6,795 nucleotides of DNA from Actinomycetales bacterium (lineage in GTDB: Bacteria > Actinomycetota > Actinomycetes > Mycobacteriales > Mycobacteriaceae), in NCBI GenBank assembly GCA_012838715.1, contig DUOR01000092.1, positions 1-6,795 of the forward strand, written 5' to 3'. The position numbers and the translations under genes are program-made. Shown here piece by piece: positions 1-5,452 of the stretch. Every line of letters starts with the position of its first letter. Position 1 is the first letter of the stretch. The notes beneath the pieces are model-generated. The model searched no databases and had not been told where the DNA came from. It was given only the letters and a program-made list of their open reading frames with translations.

Positions 1-166
1 CCACCTGATGAGCCGGCGCGTGGGCGTACCGGTCGGCGGCGTGCACCTCGACGCCGAGGCGCTGGAACGCGATGGCGACCTCCTTGCCCAGCTCGCCGGA
101 GCCGAGCAGCAGCACGCGCGTCGCGCCCTCCGTGTACGGGGTGCCGATGGATGCGGGGGTGAACAT
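1..166 (-). CDS. purT: PurT, formate-dependent phosphoribosylglycinamide formyltransferase (5' part only)
   Basis: PurT makes formyl-GAR from GAR, formate and ATP in the cytosol, the third step of IMP synthesis, without needing formyl-tetrahydrofolate. Only the first 55 residues lie in the window; the gene runs off the left edge. The visible part is the N-terminal preATP-grasp domain. After a short lead it reads [20 protein letters not shown], followed by [19 protein letters not shown], which matches the start of E. coli PurT nearly residue for residue. The GSGELGKE nucleotide-binding loop is intact. The ATG at 166 is supported by a strong GAGGAGA Shine-Dalgarno (171-177) a few bases upstream. 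The gene starts 38 bases after the nucleoside hydrolase on the same strand with no terminator between them, so co-transcription is likely. The ATP-grasp domain cannot be judged from this window. Confidence 0.95.
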   Translation of the reverse strand, partial: MFTPASIGTPYTEGATRVLLLGSGELGKEVAIAFQRLGVEVHAADRYAHAPAHQV

Positions 167-204
167 TGGATCTCCTCGGTGGTCGGTCGCCGCGGCGAAT
201 CGCG

Positions 205-1137
205 TCAGTTACATCCTAGGCGCAGCACCCGGTCGAATTCGGCGTGCACGGCGGCGGGATCGACCTGCTTGACGACGGCAACCTCCCGGCCACCGCCGTC
301 CCCGCCCGTGCGCTCGACCGCGCCCCGGTCGCCCGCGGCGGCGCGCAGATTCATGGCCTCGACGCCGAATTCCACCGTCCCGCAGGCGACCATCGCCGCG
401 AAGAGGTCGTGGACCTGCGCCAGGTAGCCGATGCCCTGCCCGCGGTGGAAGCCGAAGTAGAAGCGCAGTGCGTCGGCGACGACGGTGCCCAGTTCGCCGG
501 GGATGGCCCACCGGTCGATGTCCTCCGGGCGGACGATGATCGTCTCGGTGACGTCGAGGGGGCACAGCGTCAGGGGCCGGCCACCGCCGCCGAACACCGC
601 CGACACCGCGTCCGGGTCGACCCAGAAGTTCCATTCGGCCGTCGGCGTGGTGTTGCCGGGGTGATCGACGGCGCCGCCCATGACGGTGAGGCGATCGAAG
701 CGCGCGGCGAGCTCCGGGAACCGTGCGACGGTCGTCAGCGGCCCGGTGACCAGAAGGTCGGCGGGGCCGGCGTCGAGGGCGAGGGACCAGGCGCCCGGCG
801 CGGCCCCGGTGGCGTCGCAGGATTCCACCGCCGCGCCGGACGACGGGGGTCGGTTGAAGCCGAGGCCGAACTCGCCGTGGGTTTCCGGCGTCGTGGTCAG
901 CGGCACCTTCAGCGGTGCCCCGAACCCCGCGGCGACGGGCACGTCGGGGCAGCCGCACAGGTCCAGGATCCAGCGGGAATTGCGGGAGGCCTGGCACACC
1001 GTGGTGTTGCCGGCGGTGGTGGTCACGGCGGCGAGCTCGATCTCTCCGGCGCGGTGCAGGCCGGCGAGGTAGATCAGCGCGAGCATGTCGTCGATGCCGG
1101 TGTCGACGTCGGCCACGAGGCGGCGTTTTTCGGTCAT
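205..1137 (-). CDS. Nucleoside hydrolase (inosine-uridine preferring family)
   Basis: This 310-residue protein is the usual length for the nucleoside hydrolase family, which splits the N-glycosidic bond of ribonucleosides into base and ribose using a bound calcium ion. The Asp cluster near the N-terminus (D10, D12, D16, D17 in [14 protein letters not shown]) is the family signature. Other family blocks are AGN at 42-44, GPLTT at 132-136 (usually GPLTN), VMGGAV at 152-157, WNFWVDPDA at 169-177 with N170 and D174, PLDVTE at 193-198 and HD at 243-244. No signal peptide is seen, so it should be cytosolic. Substrate preference (purine or pyrimidine) cannot be read from the sequence. The first ATG (1137) is chosen because a TAGGGT -10 box ends seven bases before it and no Shine-Dalgarno is present, which points to a leaderless mRNA. 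purT follows 38 bases downstream, which fits a purine salvage role. Confidence 0.9.
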   Translation of the reverse strand: MTEKRRLVADVDTGIDDMLALIYLAGLHRAGEIELAAVTTTAGNTTVCQASRNSRWILDLCGCPDVPVAAGFGAPLKVPLTTTPETHGEFGLGFNRPPSSGAAVESCDATGAAPGAWSLALDAGPADLLVTGPLTTVARFPELAARFDRLTVMGGAVDHPGNTTPTAEWNFWVDPDAVSAVFGGGGRPLTLCPLDVTETIIVRPEDIDRWAIPGELGTVVADALRFYFGFHRGQGIGYLAQVHDLFAAMVACGTVEFGVEAMNLRAAAGDRGAVERTGGDGGGREVAVVKQVDPAAVHAEFDRVLRLGCN

Positions 1138-1143
1138 GCGACA

Positions 1144-1149
1144 ACCCTA
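1144..1149 (-). promoter_or_regulatory. -10 box for leaderless nucleoside hydrolase mRNA
   Basis: On the minus strand the sequence is TAGGGT, then six bases (TGTCGC), then the ATG at 1137. In actinobacteria a TANNNT box six or seven bases before the start codon is the standard layout for a transcript beginning at the A of ATG. No purine-rich ribosome site lies upstream and no convincing -35 box is visible. It would drive both the hydrolase and purT. Confidence 0.6.
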
Positions 1150-1170
1150 GCGGGCACCCGAACGGCGAAA

Positions 1171-1200
1171 CGCCCCTTCGGTTAAGGAACCGAAGGGGCG
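1171..1200 (-). terminator. Perfect 13-bp hairpin, likely terminator of the peroxiredoxin gene
   Basis: Bases 1171-1183 (CGCCCCTTCGGTT) and 1188-1200 are exact reverse complements around a four-base loop (AAGG on +). On the minus strand the stem is followed by TTTC, a short T run, so the terminator would act on RNA coming from the peroxiredoxin, whose stop is about 95 bases upstream. It sits just before the promoter of the nucleoside hydrolase and would insulate it. The T tract is weak, so efficiency is uncertain. Confidence 0.65.
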
Positions 1201-1240
1201 GCACAGCGGTTAAGGAACCGAAGGGGCGTTCGCGGCACAG
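1179..1240. repeat. Tandem partial duplication of the terminator arm
   Basis: A 22-base block occurs at 1179-1200 and again, unchanged, at 1207-1228. Each copy is followed by GCACAG (1201-1206 and 1235-1240), and the second copy carries six additional bases (TTCGCG, 1229-1234) before it. The repeat unit is therefore 28 or 34 bases. The second copy has one full arm and the loop but lacks the long complementary arm, so only a 5-bp stem can form within it. This reads as a local duplication of terminator sequence. Confidence 0.8.
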
Positions 1241-1293
1241 GAAAGGTCACATGGGAGGCGGGGTCCGGCGGGGCCGGGTTTCCGCCGCGGTGG

Positions 1294-2022
1294 CTAGGCC
1301 TCCTTGCGGATGGCGTTCTCCACGGTCTCCTCGGAGATTTCCTTGGTGCAGAAGAACCAGTCGACGCACTCGACGTCCTCTTCCTGGCCCGTCATGCGGC
1401 CCTCGGCGACGCCGCAGGAACCGGCGGTCGGGACGATGACGCGCTCGCCGGGGCGCCAGTCGGCCGGGGTGGCGACGTTGAACTCGTCGGCGGTCTGCAG
1501 GGCCTTGACCACGCGCAGGATCTCGTCGAAGTTACGGCCGGTGGACAGCGGGTAGTACAGGATCGTGCGAACCTTGGCCTCCGGGTCAACGATGAAGACG
1601 GCGCGCACGGCGGAGGTTTCGGCCTCGCCCGGCATGATCATGCCGTACTTGCGGGAGACGTTCATGGAGACGTCGTCGATGAGGGGGAACTTCACGTCGA
1701 CGTTCTTCCAGCCGCGGAACTCCATCTTCTCGCGGATGGTGCGCAGCCACGCGATGTGGCTGTACAGGCCGTCGACGGAGACGCCCACCAGTTCGGTGTT
1801 GTACTTGCGGAACTCCTCGGCCATGACGGCGAAGGTCATGAACTCCGAGGTGCACACCGGGGTGAAGTCGGCGGGGTGCGAGAAGAGGATGGACCACTTG
1901 CCCTTGTAGTCCTCCGGGTAGTTGACGGTGCCCTGGGTGGATTCGGCGGTGAAGCTCGGGGCGGTGTCGCCGATGCGGGGCATCTGCGGGGCCTGCTGGG
2001 CGGCAACGTTCTGATCGGTCAT
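1294..2022 (-). CDS. Peroxiredoxin, 1-Cys/Prx6-type with C-terminal Cys pair
   Basis: This 242-residue thiol peroxidase would reduce hydrogen peroxide, organic hydroperoxides or peroxynitrite in the cytosol. The AhpC/TSA-type thioredoxin fold fills about residues 15-150. It contains the active-site block HPADFTPVC with P50, T54 and the peroxidatic C57, and the partner arginine R140 in TSAVRAVFIVD. A C-terminal 1-Cys-Prx domain follows (about 165-235). Its tail carries C219 and C225 in ECVDWFFC, six residues apart, as in the archaeal Aeropyrum pernix enzyme where this pair resolves the oxidised cysteine; C203 is extra. No dedicated reductase gene is nearby, so the electron donor is unknown. 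The start at 2022 is preferred over an in-frame ATG at 2028 because the AAGGAG at 2030-2035 lies seven bases before 2022 but only one before 2028. The gene has its own promoter after the purA terminator. Confidence 0.93.
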   Translation of the reverse strand: MTDQNVAAQQAPQMPRIGDTAPSFTAESTQGTVNYPEDYKGKWSILFSHPADFTPVCTSEFMTFAVMAEEFRKYNTELVGVSVDGLYSHIAWLRTIREKMEFRGWKNVDVKFPLIDDVSMNVSRKYGMIMPGEAETSAVRAVFIVDPEAKVRTILYYPLSTGRNFDEILRVVKALQTADEFNVATPADWRPGERVIVPTAGSCGVAEGRMTGQEEDVECVDWFFCTKEISEETVENAIRKEA

Positions 2023-2029
2023 ATCCATA

Positions 2030-2035
2030 CTCCTT
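2030..2035 (-). promoter_or_regulatory. Ribosome binding site deciding the peroxiredoxin start
   Basis: The minus strand reads AAGGAG, then TATGGAT, then ATG. Two in-frame ATGs stand close together. Only the second (2022) has workable spacing of seven bases, so translation should begin with MTDQNV. Confidence 0.8.
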
Positions 2036-2044
2036 GGGAATCGG

Positions 2045-2062
2045 GCACGGGACCAACCGTGC
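2045..2062 (-). promoter_or_regulatory. Short inverted repeat in the peroxiredoxin leader
   Basis: GCACGG and CCGTGC flank six bases, giving a perfect 6-bp stem. It lies between the predicted transcript start (about 2089) and the ribosome site (2030-2035), so it would form a hairpin in the mRNA leader nine bases before the Shine-Dalgarno. It might instead be a protein-binding dyad; nothing in the sequence decides this. Confidence 0.4.
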
Positions 2063-2084
2063 AAAATGTCCGCTTATCAATCGC

Positions 2085-2105
2085 GGGATACCTCTATGAT
2101 ATCCC
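2085..2105 (-). promoter_or_regulatory. Candidate operator GGGATA-N9-TATCCC over the -10 box
   Basis: A perfect 6-bp inverted repeat separated by nine bases covers the -10 hexamer and the predicted start point of the peroxiredoxin promoter. It contains a T-N11-A core, the spacing typical of LysR-type sites, the family that includes OxyR. Binding here would block RNA polymerase. The identity of the regulator is inference only. Confidence 0.45.
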
Positions 2106-2124
2106 AATCCCCGCAGGTCGTAAA
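2096..2124 (-). promoter_or_regulatory. Peroxiredoxin promoter (-35 TTTACG, 17 bp, -10 TATCAT)
   Basis: On the minus strand TTTACG (2119-2124) and TATCAT (2096-2101) are separated by exactly 17 bases, a good housekeeping-sigma layout in an otherwise GC-rich genome. The start would fall on an A near 2089, giving a leader of about 67 bases. The promoter lies downstream of the purA terminator, so the peroxiredoxin is probably its own transcription unit. Confidence 0.6.
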
Positions 2125-2138
2125 CCCCATAGGGTATA
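2121..2138. promoter_or_regulatory. Imperfect 18-bp dyad touching the -35 box
   Basis: TAAACCCCATAGGGTATA pairs in seven of nine positions with its own reverse complement. AT ends flank G/C tracts, resembling operators of the CsoR/RcnR/FrmR repressor family. It overlaps the peroxiredoxin -35 box by four bases. No gene for such a repressor is in the window. Confidence 0.35.
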
Positions 2139-2170
2139 AGGCAACGTGATATTCATCACCTTTACCAATG

Positions 2171-2208
2171 AAAAAACCCGCCCACCGTGAAAAACACGGT
2201 GAGCGGGT
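2171..2208 (-). terminator. Rho-independent terminator of purA
   Basis: On the minus strand a 14-bp stem (arms 2195-2208 and 2176-2189, one G-T wobble) closes a loop of five T, followed by a run of six T (2176-2171). The wobble becomes a C-A mismatch and the T tail is lost on the other strand, so it points in the purA direction. It starts 29 bases after the purA stop codon. Confidence 0.93.
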
Positions 2209-2236
2209 CCGGCGCGTCGGAAAGCGCCCGGGAAAG

Positions 2237-3523
2237 CTAGCCCAGGATGTCGTTGATGACGATCGTCTGGTCGCGGCCCGGGCCGACGCCGACGTAGGAG
2301 ATGCGGCATCCCGACAGCTCCTCGAGGCGGTTCAGGTAATCCTGCGCCTTCTCCGGGAGGTCGTCGAAGGTGCGGCAGCCGGTGATGTCCTCTTCCCACG
2401 CGGGCATGGTCTCGTAGATGGGCACGGCGTGGTGGAACTCGGACTGCGTCATCGGCATCTCGTCGTGGCGGACGCCGTCGACGTCGTAGGCCACGCAGAT
2501 CGGGATTTCGCCGATGCCGGTCAGCACGTCCAGCTTGGTGACGAACAGGTCCGTGAAACCGTTGACGCGGGAGGCGTAGCGGGCCAGCACGGAGTCGTAC
2601 CAGCCGCAGCGGCGCAGGCGGCCGGTGTTGACGCCGACCTCGCCGCCGACGGTCTGCAGGTACTCGCCCCACTTGTCGAACAGCTCCGTCGGGAACGGGC
2701 CGGCGCCGACGCGGGTGGTGTACGCCTTGATGATGCCCAGCGACGAGGTGATGCGCGTCGGGCCGATGCCCGCGCCCACGCACGCGCCGCCCGACGTCGG
2801 GTTCGACGAGGTGACGAACGGGTAGGTGCCGTGGTCGACGTCCAGCATCGTCGCCTGGCCGCCCTCCATGAGGACGTGCTTGCCCTCGTCGAGCGCCTCG
2901 TTGAGCACCTGCGCCGAGTCGATGACCATCGGCTTCAGGCGGTCCGCGTAGGACATGAAGTAGTCGAAGATGCGGTCGGCGTCGACGGCGCGGCGGTTGT
3001 ACAGCTTCACCAGGATCTGATTCTTCTGGTGCAGCGCGGCCTCGATCTTCTGGCGCAGGATGGACTCGTCGAAGATGTCCTGGACGCGCAGGCCGACGCG
3101 GCCGACCTTGTCCTGGTACGTCGGGCCGATGCCGCGGCCGGTGGTGCCGATAGCGCGCTTGCCCAGGAAACGCTCGGTGACGCGATCCAGCGTCTGGTGG
3201 TACGGCGCGACCATGTGGGCGTTGCCGGAGACGCGGAGCTTGGAGGTGTCGGCGCCGCGGGCCTCGAGGCCGTCGATTTCCTCGAACAGGGCCTCCAGGT
3301 TGACCACGCAGCCGTTGCCGATGACCGGGGTGGCGGATTCCGAGAGCACGCCGGCGGGCAGGAGCTTCAGCTCGAACTTCTCCTCGCCGACGACGACGGT
3401 ATGGCCGGCGTTGTTGCCGCCGTTGGGCTTGACGACGTAGTCGACGCGGCCACCGAGGATGTCGGTCGCCTTGCCTTTGCCTTCGTCGCCCCACTGGGCG
3501 CCCACCACGATGATTGCGGCCAT
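2237..3523 (-). CDS. purA: Adenylosuccinate synthetase
   Basis: PurA joins IMP and aspartate using GTP to form adenylosuccinate, the first committed step from IMP to AMP, in the cytosol as a homodimer. The 428 residues match the bacterial family length. The GTP-binding and catalytic loop WGDEGKGK covers 11-18 with the catalytic D13. NNAGHT at 37-42 gives the catalytic H41. The IMP-binding block [11 protein letters not shown] is at 126-136, [20 protein letters not shown] at 221-240, GAGPFPTE at 273-280, RRCGW at 304-308 and the guanine-contacting TKLD at 329-332. The C-terminal [11 protein letters not shown] is at 411-421. All key residues are present. The ATG at 3523 has GGGAG at 3533-3537, nine bases upstream. 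The gene has its own strong terminator and runs divergently from an uncharacterised gene 70 bases away, sharing a compact promoter region with it. Confidence 0.98.
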   Translation of the reverse strand: MAAIIVVGAQWGDEGKGKATDILGGRVDYVVKPNGGNNAGHTVVVGEEKFELKLLPAGVLSESATPVIGNGCVVNLEALFEEIDGLEARGADTSKLRVSGNAHMVAPYHQTLDRVTERFLGKRAIGTTGRGIGPTYQDKVGRVGLRVQDIFDESILRQKIEAALHQKNQILVKLYNRRAVDADRIFDYFMSYADRLKPMVIDSAQVLNEALDEGKHVLMEGGQATMLDVDHGTYPFVTSSNPTSGGACVGAGIGPTRITSSLGIIKAYTTRVGAGPFPTELFDKWGEYLQTVGGEVGVNTGRLRRCGWYDSVLARYASRVNGFTDLFVTKLDVLTGIGEIPICVAYDVDGVRHDEMPMTQSEFHHAVPIYETMPAWEEDITGCRTFDDLPEKAQDYLNRLEELSGCRISYVGVGPGRDQTIVINDILG

Positions 3524-3581
3524 TGTCGTTCACTCCCGAATGTCGGTTGGTTCCGGCCCACGCCCGGCGCGAGCCCCCAAG

Positions 3582-3588
3582 TAGTGTA
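3582..3588. promoter_or_regulatory. Overlapping divergent -10 boxes between purA and the unknown gene
   Basis: On the plus strand TAGTGT (3582-3587) is followed by six bases and the ATG at 3594, the leaderless layout. On the minus strand TACACT (3583-3588) overlaps the same bases and could start the purA mRNA near 3576, leaving a leader of about 53 bases that contains the purA ribosome site. No good -35 box is visible for either. The plus-strand reading is the better supported of the two. Confidence 0.45.
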
Positions 3589-3593
3589 GTCGC

Positions 3594-4451
3594 ATGCGGA
3601 TCTTGGTGTTGCGATGCGGGATCGACGGTGGCGCGGCGGCGCTGCCGGAGGGTTACGGCGGTGCCGACGTGCGGGAATTCGGCGTGGTGCCCTCGCGGAA
3701 GGACCTGGCCTTCCTGGCGGACGTGGCGGCGGAGGTGCTCCCCCATGACGACCAGCCGACGCCGGACGAGATCGCGAAGGGCAAGGAGGTCCCTCACCTG
3801 GGCGAACCCCGGTTCGCGGAGCAGCGCCCCAGTGAGCGGGTGCGGGTGGTGGTGGAGGGGCCGGACGCCTCGCTCGCCGCGGTGGTGACCCATCTGATGC
3901 GCCGGAACCTGCTGTGGTTCGAGGTGGCGCACGTGCCGACGGCGCCGTCCCCCGCCGCCCGGAACTGGGGGGCCGCAACGGGGTTGACGTTCGCGGAGGC
4001 CCTGGTGCGGGAGGTTCGCCCGGTCCCGCTCATCCGCGATGACACGGGCCAGGCCATCGTCGGTTTCGCGTTGCTCACGGAGCCCGGCATCGACGGCACC
4101 TCCAGCCGGGGCGGCCTGCGCGGCGAGGTGTGGGTCGACAGCACGGAGTTGTTCTCCGGCGCCGCGCACGGCGTGCAGGTGCGCCCCATCCCCGACGCCC
4201 CCGGCCTGGTCGCCGCGGAGCTGCCCCCGCCGGCGGACGGTGCGCGGCGTTGGTTCCGTAAGCTTTCCGACGACGATGGCCTGGAGAACATGGCCGGTTC
4301 CCCACGCCCCATGCACGAGCCGGTGACGGGCCGTGCGGTCCAGGCCGGCGGCCCGGGGTTCCGGTACGTCCGCGATGGCGTGGAGGCGAAGAAGCCCCGC
4401 GAAAAGTGCACCATCTACCGGCATTTGCTGGATCTGCAGCTGGTGCGCTGA
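3594..4451 (+). CDS. Conserved-looking unknown protein, possible degenerate diacylglycerol-kinase-like fold
   Basis: I do not recognise this 285-residue protein with certainty. It has no signal peptide or membrane segment and opens with a strand-like MRILVLRCG, so it should be cytosolic. Residues 89-102 (GPDASLAAVVTHLM) line up in spacing with the GGDGTLNEVVNGL-type motif of diacylglycerol/lipid kinases, but the glycines are replaced. The end (GRAVQ at 246-250, RDGV at 260-263, YRHLLDLQLVR at 275-285) sits where those enzymes carry a DGE segment and a final strand. If related, it has probably lost kinase activity; this is inference. The start at 3594 has no Shine-Dalgarno but has a TAGTGT box six bases before it, suggesting a leaderless transcript. 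Codon use is like its neighbours. It is divergent from purA, 70 bases away, and 138 bases upstream of aqpZ on the same strand. Confidence 0.8.
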   Translation: MRILVLRCGIDGGAAALPEGYGGADVREFGVVPSRKDLAFLADVAAEVLPHDDQPTPDEIAKGKEVPHLGEPRFAEQRPSERVRVVVEGPDASLAAVVTHLMRRNLLWFEVAHVPTAPSPAARNWGAATGLTFAEALVREVRPVPLIRDDTGQAIVGFALLTEPGIDGTSSRGGLRGEVWVDSTELFSGAAHGVQVRPIPDAPGLVAAELPPPADGARRWFRKLSDDDGLENMAGSPRPMHEPVTGRAVQAGGPGFRYVRDGVEAKKPREKCTIYRHLLDLQLVR

Positions 4452-4524
4452 CGGTCGGGAGACGTCGGCCGGGGGCGGTCGACCGATAATCCGCGCGACC
4501 GGTGCGGTTGGGGCGCTCGGGTTC

Positions 4525-4530
4525 TAGGGT
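4525..4530 (+). promoter_or_regulatory. Candidate -10 box of aqpZ
   Basis: TAGGGT, the same hexamer as at the nucleoside hydrolase, lies in GC-rich DNA 59 bases before the chosen aqpZ start. Transcription would begin near 4537 and give a leader of about 53 bases. No convincing -35 box is visible. Confidence 0.4.
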
Positions 4531-4573
4531 TGGCATGGAGGGGCTGCAGCGGCCGCCTCCAAAGGCTTCCCGT

Positions 4574-4579
4574 GGAAGG
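4574..4579 (+). promoter_or_regulatory. Ribosome binding site deciding the aqpZ start
   Basis: GGAAGG stands ten bases before the ATG at 4590. Neither the in-frame TTG at 4530 nor the internal ATG at 4662 has a ribosome site as good, so 4590 is favoured. Confidence 0.6.
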
Positions 4580-4589
4580 TTTTCGCATC

Positions 4590-5369
4590 ATGACCGACAA
4601 GACCCAGACCGACCAGACCCGGGCCGACATGGGCCCGATCCCCGTCGCCCACGAACCGTCGATGACGGCCCGGCTGCTGTGCGAGCTGCTCGGCACCCTG
4701 TGGCTGGTGTTCGGCGGCGCCGGTTCCGCCGTTTTCGCCGCCAGCCAGATCACCGACGGCAACATCAACATGGGCCTCGGCTACCTCGGCGTCTCCCTGG
4801 CCTTCGGCCTCACCGTGTTCACGGGCGCCTACAGCTTCGGCATCGTCTCCGGCGGCCACTTCAACCCGGCCGTCACCCTCGGCCTGGCCACCGCCCGCCG
4901 CTTCGAGTGGCGCGACGTGCCCGGCTACATCGTCGCCCAGGTCATCGGCGGCCTCCTCGCCGGCGGCCTCATCTACCTGATCGCCTCCGGCAAGGACGGC
5001 TTCGAGGCGACCGGCAACATGGCCGCCAACGGTTACGGCGCCAACTCCCCCGACGGCTACGGCCTGACGGCGGTGCTCATCGCCGAGATCGTGCTGACCG
5101 CGTTCTTCCTGTGGATCATCCTCGGCGTCACCGACAAGCGCGCCACCCCGGGCGCCGCCGGCGCCGTCATCGGCCTGGCGCTGACGCTCATCCACCTCAT
5201 CTCCATCCCGATCTCCAACACCTCGGTGAACCCGGCCCGCTCCATGGGCGTCGCGTTCTTCCACGGTGACGGCGCCCCGGGCCAGCTCTGGGTGTTCTGG
5301 GTCGCGCCGATCGTCGGTGCGCTCATCGCCGCGGTGACCTACAAGATCGTCACCGACGCGCGGGACTGA
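4590..5369 (+). CDS. aqpZ: Aquaporin Z, water channel
   Basis: This 259-residue protein of the MIP family conducts water across the cytoplasmic membrane as a tetramer. Six membrane segments lie at about 28-50, 62-82, 110-132, 158-180, 188-207 and 233-254. The two half-helix pore loops carry NPA boxes at 92-94 (GGHFNPAVT) and 214-216 (NTSVNPARS). The selectivity-filter set F72, H202, T211 and R217 equals that of E. coli AqpZ, which marks a water-selective pore rather than a glycerol facilitator. The first 24 residues (MTDKTQTDQT onward) are hydrophilic and absent from the E. coli protein, which would start at M25 (4662). The ATG at 4590 is preferred because of GGAAGG ten bases upstream; a TTG at 4530 extends the frame with an implausible peptide. 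It converges with the FUSC-type gene downstream. Confidence 0.95.
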   Translation: MTDKTQTDQTRADMGPIPVAHEPSMTARLLCELLGTLWLVFGGAGSAVFAASQITDGNINMGLGYLGVSLAFGLTVFTGAYSFGIVSGGHFNPAVTLGLATARRFEWRDVPGYIVAQVIGGLLAGGLIYLIASGKDGFEATGNMAANGYGANSPDGYGLTAVLIAEIVLTAFFLWIILGVTDKRATPGAAGAVIGLALTLIHLISIPISNTSVNPARSMGVAFFHGDGAPGQLWVFWVAPIVGALIAAVTYKIVTDARD

Positions 5370-5375
5370 CCCCGC

Positions 5376-5452
5376 CGCTGAACCCGGGCGAGCAACCCGG
5401 ATAAGTCCCGGGCAGCCCCGGCGCTGAACCCGGGCAAGCGCCCCCGGTTCAG
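5376..5452. repeat. GC-rich direct repeat with hairpins between convergent genes
   Basis: Two 18-base copies starting CGCTGAACCCGGGC lie at 5376-5393 and 5422-5439, differing at one base, 46 bases apart. The first can fold as CCGGG-N7-CCCGG (5384-5400). The second folds as a stem of seven plus three pairs with one mismatch (5424-5452), whose right arm includes the stop codon of the FUSC-type gene. Neither is followed by a real T run. It may end transcription from both sides, but weakly by intrinsic criteria. Confidence 0.55.

Larger units (their letters stand above)
4452..4589 (+). other. Gap between the unknown gene and aqpZ
   Basis: This stretch holds a perfect 10-base palindrome, CGGTCGACCG at 4476-4485, and the aqpZ promoter and ribosome site. 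No hairpin followed by a T run is seen, so there is no clear terminator for the upstream gene and some read-through into aqpZ is possible. Confidence 0.4.

Noticed and set aside
244..1185. A 313-codon open frame on the plus strand opposite the nucleoside hydrolase
   Set aside because: It is a codon-bias shadow: the product is Gly/Arg/Ala-rich, there is no ribosome site, and the opposite strand has clear family motifs.
1171..1240. Possible CRISPR-like repeat
   Set aside because: There are only two copies, one part of a terminator stem, with a six-base interval instead of spacers and no cas genes.
2023..2064. TTG start at 2064 extending the peroxiredoxin by 14 residues
   Set aside because: It would place the AAGGAG ribosome site inside the coding region and lacks its own; the ATG at 2022 has ideal spacing.
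2168..3589. A 473-codon open frame on the plus strand opposite purA
   Set aside because: It lies almost entirely antisense to a certain purA gene, begins inside the purA terminator, and its translation is Val/Ala/Asp/Arg-rich without recognisable motifs.
2094..4424. A 776-codon open frame on the minus strand spanning purA and the unknown gene
   Set aside because: It is out of frame with purA, its translation is Arg/Pro/His/Gly-rich low-complexity sequence, and it matches no family. Long open frames arise by chance opposite or within high-GC genes.
4530..4589. TTG start for aqpZ adding 20 residues
   Set aside because: The TTG overlaps the candidate -10 box, the added peptide is unlike any aquaporin N-terminus, and the ATG at 4590 has a ribosome site.
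4524..5264. A 246-codon open frame on the minus strand opposite aqpZ
   Set aside because: Its translation is Gly/Ala/Glu/Asp-rich without structure, while the plus strand encodes a complete aquaporin.
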